Origin: Paracoccus saliphilus
GTDB lineage: Bacteria; Pseudomonadota; Alphaproteobacteria; Rhodobacterales; Rhodobacteraceae
Assembly (NCBI GenBank): GCA_003255745.1
Contig: QKYL01000063.1
Coordinates: 1-46,918 of the forward strand
Direction of reading: 5' to 3'
DNA: 46,918 nt
Shown here: positions 26,433 through 35,900 of the stretch, one piece after another
Numbering within the stretch: position 1 is the stretch's first letter
Layout: the number at the start of each line of letters is the position of its first letter
The notes under the pieces: model-generated
Seen by the model: only the letters and a program-made list of their open reading frames with translations
Database searches by the model: none
What the model was told of the DNA's origin: nothing
Made by a program: the position numbers and the translations under genes

Positions 26433-28411
26433 GTGCCTTCGGCGCCCTCTTGTGCGAAAACAGGAGCAAAGACATGGCGAAGGCGCACGGCTCCTTCGTT
26501 GGTAATGTGATTGTTGTCGAAGTAGATCGTGCGTCCTTCCTGCATGACGGAGCAGGACCCATGGTCGCAAGTCAGGGGCCAAGGGTCAATCAGCGCCACC
26601 CGTCCTTTTCGCGCTGCTGCGACGAAAGGTACCAGGCCCCTGGCCTCACGGTTCAGGGCGCGGTCCAGCGGGACCTGCATCCGCGCCTCTGGCACGGTCT
26701 CGCCGCGCGCCAGCGCCCGGGCCACGGGCAGGGCACCATAATCCGGCACCTCGGGCACCTGCCGCAGGACATGCACCTGGCTGCCCATGCCATGAAGCGC
26801 ATCCAGCGTCTGTTCTACCGCGATCGGCCAGGCCGGCGTCACATCGATGCGGTTGCGGGCATCGGCACCCACACCGCCGCCCTCGGCGTAATAGCTCCAG
26901 CGTCCCACCAGCAGGACGCGGTCGAACGGGTCGACACGCAGGGCCGCCTCGATCCGCCGGTTGGCGCGGCTGCAATCGGCATCCTGGGCACGGGTGGCGG
27001 CGCTTTCGCGTTTCTCGATGCCGAACAGCGGCGGGCAGCCCGCACGCCAGATCAACAGCGCCGGCGTTCCCGCCTCGTGGGCGGCACGGTCCAGCCCTTC
27101 CTTGAAGGCGCGCATGTGCGAATCCCCCCAGACCAGCACCCGAGGCTGGCCTGGAGGACCGATGGGGCAGATCTCGATCCCGGCAAAGCGGCCGTCGCTT
27201 GGGGTTTGGCACCGGGACCAGTCCTGGATGAAGTCCTGCGCCGCCTCTGCATGGATCAGGACCTGCGAGGACCAGCGGCCGGGCAGGCCGTCGCGAAGAA
27301 AGGGCCAGGTTCCCAGTCCCAGCAGCAGCAGCGTGCTGACGGCGACGCCGGCCAGCAGAGGCCGGGTCGTCAGCCGCGCGGGATTGCGGGCCGGCTGCTC
27401 GACCAGGCGCCAGCTGAGAAAGGCCAGCACGACCGACAGCAGGATCAAGAGGCCATTCGTCAGCACCCCCCGGTCTGGACCCAAGGCGAATTCCGCAAGG
27501 CTGCGTATTGGCCAATGCCAGAGGTAGAGCGAATACGAGATCAACCCGATGCCGCGCACTGGTCCCGAAGCCAGCAAGCGGTTGACGGGGTTGGCGGCCT
27601 GCCCATGCCAGATCAGCAGCAGCGTTCCCGCCACCGGCACCAGCGCCCAGGGACCGGGAAAGCCGGAGGCCGGATCGATCAGCGCCATGCCCGCCAGCAC
27701 CAGCGCAAGTCCCGCCGCCGAACCGGCCCATCCATGCTGCGGCCCCCCCCGCTTGTGCGACCAGATTGCAAGCAGGACGCCTGCCAACAGCTCCCATGCC
27801 CGAAACGGGAACAGGAAGAAGGCAGCTGTCTGATCGGTTTCGGTCAGTTGCAGGCAAAGGGCCAGAGATGCCCCTGTGGCCCCCAGCAGCAGCCACAAGG
27901 CCAGCTGCGGGCGGCGGGCGCAGACCAGAAGCAGCAGCGGCAGGACGACGTAGAACTGTTCCTCCAGCGACAGCGACCACATGTGCAGCAGCGGCTTTTC
28001 CTCGGCCATGCTGTCGAAATAGCCCGAGCCGCGCCAGAAATGGACATTGGCCAGAAAAACGGTCGAGGCGATCAGGGACTTGCCGAATTCGCGGAAATCA
28101 TACGGCAGAAGGATCATCCAGCCCGCGGCGAAGACCGCCACCGCCATGACCGTCCAGGCGGGGGCAAGCCGGCGGAACCGGCGCAGATAGAACTTTCCCA
28201 ATGCCACGCGCCCGGTGGCAATGTATTCCCGCCACAGGATCGAGCCGATCAGATAGCCCGACAGCACAAAGAAGACATCCACGCCCGTGAAGCCGCCGGG
28301 CAGGGCCGGCAGGTCGAAATGATACAGCACGACACCGACGACCGCGATGGCGCGCATGCCGTCGATCTCGGGCCGGTAAGGCCCGTGCCTGGGGGCCAAA
28401 GGTGCGCTCAT
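26429..28411 (-). CDS. OafA/YrhL-type acyltransferase with C-terminal SGNH domain
   Basis: A 660-residue two-domain protein. Residues 10-360 are an acyltransferase-3 membrane domain starting 'YRPEIDGMRAIAVVGVVLYHF' and 'GGFTGVDVFFVLSGYLIG', with about ten helices and the conserved His of YHF. Residues 410-660 are a periplasmic SGNH domain: 'PRVLVWGDSHMRAF' (block I) and 'FDNNHITNEGA' (Asp-His block V). Such fusions O-acetylate or O-acylate polysaccharides, with the membrane domain moving the acyl group across. The ATG at 28411 overlaps the stop of the wzy-like gene by four bases. It may use acetyl-CoA, or could hand over an acyl group made by the PKS encoded across the divergent promoter; the latter is speculation. 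Confidence 0.9.
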   Translation of the reverse strand: MSAPLAPRHGPYRPEIDGMRAIAVVGVVLYHFDLPALPGGFTGVDVFFVLSGYLIGSILWREYIATGRVALGKFYLRRFRRLAPAWTVMAVAVFAAGWMILLPYDFREFGKSLIASTVFLANVHFWRGSGYFDSMAEEKPLLHMWSLSLEEQFYVVLPLLLLVCARRPQLALWLLLGATGASLALCLQLTETDQTAAFFLFPFRAWELLAGVLLAIWSHKRGGPQHGWAGSAAGLALVLAGMALIDPASGFPGPWALVPVAGTLLLIWHGQAANPVNRLLASGPVRGIGLISYSLYLWHWPIRSLAEFALGPDRGVLTNGLLILLSVVLAFLSWRLVEQPARNPARLTTRPLLAGVAVSTLLLLGLGTWPFLRDGLPGRWSSQVLIHAEAAQDFIQDWSRCQTPSDGRFAGIEICPIGPPGQPRVLVWGDSHMRAFKEGLDRAAHEAGTPALLIWRAGCPPLFGIEKRESAATRAQDADCSRANRRIEAALRVDPFDRVLLVGRWSYYAEGGGVGADARNRIDVTPAWPIAVEQTLDALHGMGSQVHVLRQVPEVPDYGALPVARALARGETVPEARMQVPLDRALNREARGLVPFVAAARKGRVALIDPWPLTCDHGSCSVMQEGRTIYFDNNHITNEGAVRLRHVFAPVFAQEGAEGT

Positions 28412-29811
28412 CCGATGACTGTCTTCATCGGAGGATGCCGCAGGGCGGCGGGTTCGGCTTGGGGTCGATCCTGCGGGCTGGGCAGGCCCCTGGCTGCAAG
28501 CCCGGCCAATGCGCCGACGCTGAGCCAGGTGAGGGGGGTGATCGTTGCGTTGGGGATCAGGTCGATCAGGCTTGCGGCCATGATCAGCGACAGCCCCGCC
28601 GTCCAGCGATCGACAGGCCGGTGCCGCGCCGCCAGCCACAGCCGGATCACCGATCCGCAGAGCAGTCCAAAGGTCGCGACATAGCCCATGATCCCGGCAA
28701 GCGTCATCATGACGATCCAATGCCCGTCGCTGACACTGCTGAAGCGGCCCGAGATCGGGTCGACCTCAAGATTGCGGCCCCACCCGCCCCAGCCTGCCAG
28801 TGGCTTGCGCGAAGCGCGTTCCAGCAGGATCTTTTCGTTGTCAAACCGGAATTCCAGCGACCGGCCCCGTTCAGGGTCGATCGATCCGGCCAGTTCGTTG
28901 ACGGCCTCGGTCGGGAAGACGCCTGTCCATTGCGCCAGCGGGTAAACCAGGACCGCCAGGGCAAACATCGCGGCCAGCCCGACCTGCCATCGGGTCCGCG
29001 TCAGCAGGATCACCGGGACCAGCAGCATGCCATAGATGATCGACGCCGCGCTTTTGCACAGGACCAGCAGGACCAGCAGGTACAGCAGGATGACCAGGTG
29101 GCGCATGCGGGCTGGACGCGGCGCTTCGCGAAAGGCCACCGCTGCGGAAAGAACCGCCATGACCGTGAAGATCGCCACCCAAAGCCCATGTTCCAGGAAA
29201 ACCATCGGGCGGAACCCGCCATAGCGGATCGACTGGCTGAAATCATGGGCGAAGAACCCGTAGATCCAGACGTTCAGTTGCGGGCTGAGACGGATTTCCA
29301 GCAGCATCGGCAGTGAATAGGCCAGCCCCGCAACAATCAGGGCCTTCATCCAGGTACGCACGCCTTCGGTCGAGGCCATCACCTGATAGCCCAGGAAGAA
29401 GGGCAGCAGCATCAGTATGGTCCCGATCGTGCCGTTCAGCGCATCGAACAGGCCCAGGCCGGGCCGGTACGTAATCCCCTCGATCAGCGGCTCGGGATTG
29501 GTCGCCACGGTGACTACGGGGGTGACGATGGCCAGGACCGCAAGGGCGATGACCCAACCTTCGGGGCGACGCCAGGCCAGGTCCAGCCGGTCGCGCATCA
29601 CCAGCGCCCCGACCAGCGCGCAGAGCGCGGGGACAGAGTTCTTGTCCACGGGCGGCATCAGCGGCAGGTCGATCCCCACAACCGGCGGCAGCAGCAGATA
29701 GCCGGCCAGCAGGGTCCAGACGATCGCCTGGCGCGGGCTGAGCCTTGCGAACAGAACCGCTGCAACGGCCGGCCACGCAGCCAACATGATCAGCGTCAGA
29801 CTGTTACCCAA
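28408..29811 (-). CDS. O-antigen ligase/polymerase-like membrane protein (Wzy type)
   Basis: A 467-residue polytopic protein with about 11 hydrophobic helices. The large loop after the middle helices ends with 'RKPLAGWGGWGRN', the GxGxG-like segment seen in Wzy/WaaL-type proteins, followed by 'SDGHWIVMMTLAGIMGYVATFGLL' with a loop histidine. I infer polymerisation of the repeat unit in the periplasm, the standard partner to Wzx and Wzz, both of which are in the locus. The start appears to be TTG at 29811 behind a GGGGG run; an ATG at 29787 is an alternative. It is the first gene of the six-gene minus-strand operon, divergent from the PKS gene. Confidence 0.78.
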   Translation of the reverse strand: MGNSLTLIMLAAWPAVAAVLFARLSPRQAIVWTLLAGYLLLPPVVGIDLPLMPPVDKNSVPALCALVGALVMRDRLDLAWRRPEGWVIALAVLAIVTPVVTVATNPEPLIEGITYRPGLGLFDALNGTIGTILMLLPFFLGYQVMASTEGVRTWMKALIVAGLAYSLPMLLEIRLSPQLNVWIYGFFAHDFSQSIRYGGFRPMVFLEHGLWVAIFTVMAVLSAAVAFREAPRPARMRHLVILLYLLVLLVLCKSAASIIYGMLLVPVILLTRTRWQVGLAAMFALAVLVYPLAQWTGVFPTEAVNELAGSIDPERGRSLEFRFDNEKILLERASRKPLAGWGGWGRNLEVDPISGRFSSVSDGHWIVMMTLAGIMGYVATFGLLCGSVIRLWLAARHRPVDRWTAGLSLIMAASLIDLIPNATITPLTWLSVGALAGLAARGLPSPQDRPQAEPAALRHPPMKTVIG

Positions 29812-29989
29812 GACGACCCCCAGCTATAGTCCGACGCTTACGTCGATCGGCAAATGGAATCCACAGGATTTAGCGTAAATTCCCATGCAACCTGGACGCG
29901 GCTTTGCTAATCGTTCGATTGTAGGTTCAGATTGTGCAACACCCTGTCAGCCTCGCAGGGGTTGCCAAATACATTCAAGGGAGGCGGCC
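29812..29989. promoter_or_regulatory. divergent promoter region, wzy operon / PKS operon
   Basis: A 178-base spacer serving both operons. It holds dyads cgacg-ctta-cgtcg (29832-29845) and attta-gcg-taaat (29868-29880). The latter resembles the 14-base palindrome upstream of exoY. Closer to the PKS, caac(a)ccctg (29937-29946) can pair with cagggttg-like bases (29956-29964). The PKS ribosome site aagggagg is at 29977-29984. Confidence 0.6.
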
Positions 29990-32900
29990 GTGACTGCTGC
30001 GCCAGCCATTACTCGGGATATTGCCATTGTTGGATTCGGGTTGGACCTGCCGGGGGCCAAGGACCCAGAGCATTACTGGGCCAACCTCCGCGACGGAATC
30101 GAATCAATCACCCGCCTGACCCCCGAGGAGCTGCGCGCCGCCGGCGAATCCGAGGCGCGCATCAACCATCCCGACTACGTTCCCGTTGCGGCGCGGCTGG
30201 AGGGGTTCGACCAGTTCGACGCCGAATTCTTTGGGCTCAGTCCCAAGGATGCGGCCGTCATGGACCCGCAGCACCGCAAGTTCCTGGAAACCTGCTGGCA
30301 CGCGCTGGAACATGCCGGGCACCGGCCGGACAGCCTGGGCGCGGTCGGGATCTGGGCGGGCTGCGGGATGGGGACCTACTTCTCGGTCAACATCTGCTCG
30401 AACCGGGACCTGGTCGAGGAGACCGGAATGTTCCTGCTGCGACATACCGGCAACGACAAGGATTTCCTGGCGACGCGGGTCAGCCATATCTTTGACCTTC
30501 GGGGGCCAAGCGTGTCGGTGCAGACGGCCTGCTCGACCTCGCTCGTCGCCGTGCATGCGGCCTGCCAGGCGCTGAATGCCGGCGATTGCGACGCGGCCCT
30601 GGCCGGCGGCGTCACGATCGAGCTGCCGCATGGCCGCGGCTATGTCTTCAAGCCGAACGAGATCCTGTCGCCCGACGGACACTGCCGGGCCTTCGACCAT
30701 CGCAGCGAAGGGACGGTCTTCGGCAGCGGGGCGGCCGTGGTGCTGCTGCGCCGGCTGGAGGACGCGATCGCGGACGGCGACCATATCTGGGGGGTGATCC
30801 GGGGCACCGCCATCAACAACGACGGCTCGGCCAAGGCGGGCTATCTGGCGCCGTCGGTCGAAGGGCAGGCCGCAGCCATCGCCGAAGCGCATCTGATCGC
30901 CGGGGTGGACGCCTCCACCATCGACTATGTTGAATGCCACGGCACCGGCACCCGGCTTGGCGACCCGATCGAGGTTGCCGCCCTGACCGAGGCATTCGCC
31001 TTGGGGCAGGGCGGGGGGCGCACGGGCATCGGCTCGGTCAAGACGAATATCGGCCATACCGACACGGCGGCGGGAACCGCCGGGCTGATCAAGGTCGCCT
31101 TGGCGCTGCATCACCGCGAGATCCCGCCCAGTCTAGGCTACGAGGCTCCGAACCCGGTCATCGATTTCGAAGGGACGCCCTTTCATGTCGTGGCACGCCG
31201 CAGCCCCTGGCCCAGTCATCCGGGCCGGCCGGCGCGCGCCGCCGTGAACTCTCTGGGCGTGGGCGGCACCAATGCCCACGCGGTGCTGGAGGCCGCGCCG
31301 CCGCGCGCCCCGTCCGAACCCTCGGACTGGCCCGTGCAGCCGCTGGTCATCTCGGGTCGCAGCCGCGCGGCGCTGGACGCCAATGCGGCGGCCCTGGCAA
31401 ACTGGCTGCGACGCAATCCGGACGCCGATCTTGCGGATGTCGGCTTCACCCTGCAGCAGGGGCGCAAACTGTTCGACAAGCGCCGCGTTCTGGTGGCCGC
31501 CACGCCGGCCGAGGCCGCCGAGCTGTTGGACAAGGGCGACACGCGGCGGGTCTTCAACCACGAACGCCCGGCCGCACCGCCGAAGCTGGCCTTCCTGTTC
31601 CCCGGCGGCGGCGCGCAGTCGATCCACATGGCCCGCGGGCTCTATGAGACCGAACCGGTGTTTCGCGACTGGATGGACCGCGGGCTGGCCGTGCTGGAAC
31701 GCCTGACCGGGCGGGACCCGCGCGCGGTCTGGTTGCCCGAACCCACCGAGGCGCAGACCGCGACCGAGGCGCTGAACCGCCCGTCGGTCCAGCTGCCGCT
31801 GATCATGATCGTCGAATATGCCTTGGCACAGCTGTGGATCAGCTGGGGCGCCGCCCCGCAGGCCGTCGCCGGCCATTCGATGGGCGAGAACACCGCCGCC
31901 TGCCTGGCCGGGGTCATGAGCTTCGAGGACTGCATCGCGCTGGTCGAACTGCGCGGCCGGCTGTTTGACCGCATCGCGCCGGGCGGGATGCTCAGCGTGC
32001 CGCTGCCTGCCGACGAGCTGATGGCCGAGGCCGGGACCGGTCTGGACCTGGCCGCCGAAAACGCGCCGGGCCTGTCGGTCGCCTCGGGTCCGGCGGAACT
32101 GATCGACGCGCTGCAGGCCAAACTGGTCGCCCGTGGCATCGACTGCCAGCGCATCGCCATCGACATCGCGGCCCATTCCCGGATGCTGGAGCCGATCCTG
32201 CCCGAGTTCGAGGCGTTTCTGCGCGGCATCCGGCTGTCGCCCCCGCGCATCCCGATCCTGTCAAACCGAACCGGCACCTGGATGACCGATGCGCAGGCGA
32301 CCGACCCGCGTTATTGGGTGGACCATCTGCGCCATCATGTCGACTTCCGCGGCTGCATCGCCACGCTGCGCGAAGATCCGGCCCGGCTGTTCGTCGAGGT
32401 CGGGCCGGGCCGTGCCATGTCCGCCCTGGCGCAGGCCAACGGCGCCGCGCCCGACCGGGTGGTGAACACCCTGCGCCATCCCGAACAGACGATTGAGGAT
32501 GACGCCTATTTCCTGATGGCCTTCGCACGCTTGTCGGCCGCCGGGGTGCCGCTGGACTGGTCCCCGATCTGGGGCGAAGGCCGCCGCCGTGTGCCGCTGC
32601 CAGGCTATGTGTTTCAAAGCCGACGGTATTTCATCGAGCCCGCCTCGGGCGCGGCTGGGGCGACAGCCAATGACGACGCGCCGCTGCGTCTGCCCGACCC
32701 GATGGGCTGGGCCTGGCGCCCGTCGTGGCGCCTTTCTGCCCCCGATGTCGAACTGGACCTTCAGGGGCGCCCGCAGGGTGCGCAGTCACGCTTCCTGATC
32801 CTGGCCGATGACGGCGGTCTGGCCGATCGGGTGGGCGCGCGGCTGCGCCAGTCCGGGCACGAGGTGATCTGGCTGCGGCCGGGCGACTGCTTTGCCCAGA

Positions 32901-35900
32901 CTGCCGAGGATGCCTTTATTGTTGCCCCGGAAAACGGCGCCGCAGATTTCGAACTGCTGGTGGCGGCGCTGGTGGCACAGAACCGGCTGCCGCAGCGCAT
33001 TGTCAGCTTCTGGCTGGTACCCGACGCTGCGCGCGAGGGCGCGCGGGCGGGCTTCAGCCCCTTTCACCGGCACCTCGAACAGGGCTTCAACACGGTGTTG
33101 CACCTGATCCGGGCGCTGGCGAACGAAGGGACCGGACAGGCTGTCGACCTGGTGGCCGTCACATCGGGTGCAGCACGCGTGGGGGCAGAGCGTGTGCAGG
33201 CGCCCGAAAAAGCGATGATCCTGGGGCCCTTGGCTGTCGGGATGCGCGAATTCCCCTGGCTGACCGCGCGCAGCATCGACGTGCCGCCTGCGGGCGATCC
33301 GGCCACGCTGACGGACCGGCTGGTTGAGGATTTGATGGACCCTGCGCCGCCCGCCCGCGCCGCCTGGCGCGACGGGCGCAGGTTGGCTCGGCACCTGGTC
33401 CCCGCGCCCTTGCCGCAGCCGGGGGACATGCCCGCCTTTGGGCCGGATCGGACGGTCCTGATCACCGGCGGCCTGGGCGGTATCGCCCTGACGCTGGCGC
33501 GCCACATTTCTGCCCAGGGCGCAGCCGTGGCACTGCTGACGCGGCGCCCCCTGCCCCCCGAGACGGAATGGGACGCCCACATTGCCGCCGATCCCGGCCA
33601 TCGCCAGTCGCACCAGATGACTGCGCTTCGGTCGCTGCGCGCCAGTGGCGCAAGGATTGCCGTTTCCACGGCTGATGTCACGGACGCCGATGCCCTGGCA
33701 CGGGCCTTGGATCAGCTGCGCGGGCAGCTGGGACCTGTCACGGACCTGATCCACACCGCCGGCATGGTGGACGACGCGCCCATCCTGGCCAAGTCCAGTG
33801 CCGAAATCGAAGATGTCTTGGCCCCCAAGGTCCACGGAACGCGCAACTTGGCACTGGCCTTGGCCGATCGTCCCGTGCAGCGGACGGTGCTGTTCTCCTC
33901 CACCTCGACCGAGATCGCGGCCACGGGTCAGGTCGACTACGTCGCCGCCAACGAATACCTGAACGCGGTGGCTGCCGCGGGCATCCCCGCCTTTGGCCAG
34001 GTCGTCGCCGTCAACTGGGGCATCTGGGCCGATATCGGCATGGCGGCCGATGCTCTTTCGGGCCGGCGCGACGATCCGGCACCCGAACCCGTCGACCAGC
34101 CGCTGCTGGCCGCACGCCTGGCGGGGCAGGGGGCGGTCCGCTTTTCAGGGCGGCTGCGGGCTTCGGACTGGATCATCGCCGAACACCGGACCCGCGATGG
34201 GCTGGCCCTGCTGCCGGGCACCGGAACGATCGAACTTGCCGCCGAAGCGCTTGAGGCCCTGGGCCGCCGGGCGCCCTGGTCGCTGCGTGACCTGACCTTC
34301 ATGGACCCGCTGACAGTCGAAGACGGGGCCGAGCGCGAGTTCACGGTGACCCTGACCCAGGGTGAGGAGGATACGGGCTTCCGGCTGGAGGCCGATTTCG
34401 GCGCGGGGCCCGTGCCGGTGGCCGAAGGGCGGATCACTTCGGCGGAACATGCGCGCCCGGTGCTGGACCTGCAGCGGCTTCGCGACAGGATGCGTGTGGA
34501 CCAGGCGCCGACCGGGTACCCCCTGGAAAGCGCGCAAGAGGGTCAGATGGCCTTCGGCCCGCGCTGGCGCGTGCTGCGGGCCACCTGGCTTTCGCCCGAC
34601 CCTGCCCGGCGGGAGGGTTTGGCGGAACTGCAATTGCCCGACAGCGCACTTGCCGACCTGGACCAAGGCTTCCTGCTGCACCCGGCGCTGATGGATATCG
34701 CGACCGGTTGGGCCATGACGCTGATCCGGGGATACGACCGGGCCCAGCTGTGGGTGCCGTTGTCATATCGGGCGCTGACGATGCATGCGCCGCTGCCGCC
34801 CCGGATTGCCAGCCATGTCCGGATCAGCCACGATTCAGATGGCTATGCCAGCTTCGACGTGACGCTGACCGATCCGCAGGGTGTTGTTCTGGTCGAGGTC
34901 GCGGGCCTGACCCTGCGGCGGCTCGATGCTGCCCCTGCCGTTCAGCTGACTGCGCGGCCGACTGCGTCTCGTCCGGTGCAGCGACCCGGGCAGGACCGGT
35001 TGTCCCACATGGTTTCGCAGGGGATTCCGCCTGATCAGGGGGGCCGGTTGCTGGACCTGGCGCTGCAGGCGGGTCTGCCCCAGATCGCCATCTCCAGCCT
35101 GGATCTGCCCCAGCTGATCGCCCATGAGACGCGCAGCAGCCGCGCGCGCGAGGCGGGCGCCAGCACCAGCTTCGAACGCCCAGAACTGGACAGCGACTTC
35201 GTCGAGCCGCGCACGGATCTGGAGCGCAGCCTCGCCGGCTTCTTTCGCGAACTGCTGGGCGTGCAGCAGGTCGGGGTCGAGGACGGATTTTTCGACCTGG
35301 GCGGCCATTCGCTGATCGCGGTGCGGTTGTTCGGCCTGATCCGCAAGGCCTATGGCCTGGACCTTCCCTTGGCGACCTTGTTCGAGGCGCCCAATGTCGC
35401 GGCACTGGCCAGGCTGATCGAGGGACGGATCGGGGTTCGTCCTGACGGCCAGACCGCACCCGCGCCCGCGGCGGCAGTGCCGGCCGAAACCAGCGGCTTC
35501 ACCCATCTGGTTCCAATGAGCCAAGGGGCCGCCGGGGGTGGGACGCCGTTGTTCATCGTGGCTGGCATGTTCGGCAACGTGCTGAACCTGCGTGCCTTGG
35601 CGCAGCGCCTGTCGCCCGACCGACCGGTCTGGGGCCTGCAGGCCCGCGGCCTGTTCGGAGAAGCAGTCCCGCACGAGACATTGGCGGATGCCGCCGCAAG
35701 CTGCATCAAGGAAATCCGGCAGATCCAGCCCACCGGTCCCTATATGATCGCGGGCTTTTCGGGCGGCGGGCTGACCGCACTGGAGATCGCCCGGCAGCTG
35801 GAAGAGGCGGGCGAGGTCATTGCACGGCTGGTCATGCTGGACACGCCGATCCCGATGCGCCCCACGCTCAGCCGTCGCGATCGGCTGATGATCCGCATGG

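Noticed and set aside
26450..28684. 744-residue plus-strand open frame over the acyltransferase
   Set aside because: Antisense shadow of the acyltransferase-SGNH gene, with no recognisable domain and Gln/Arg-rich composition.
29937..29964. Riboswitch in the PKS leader
   Set aside because: Only one short bulged hairpin is visible, with no conserved aptamer-like structure and no occlusion of the ribosome site.
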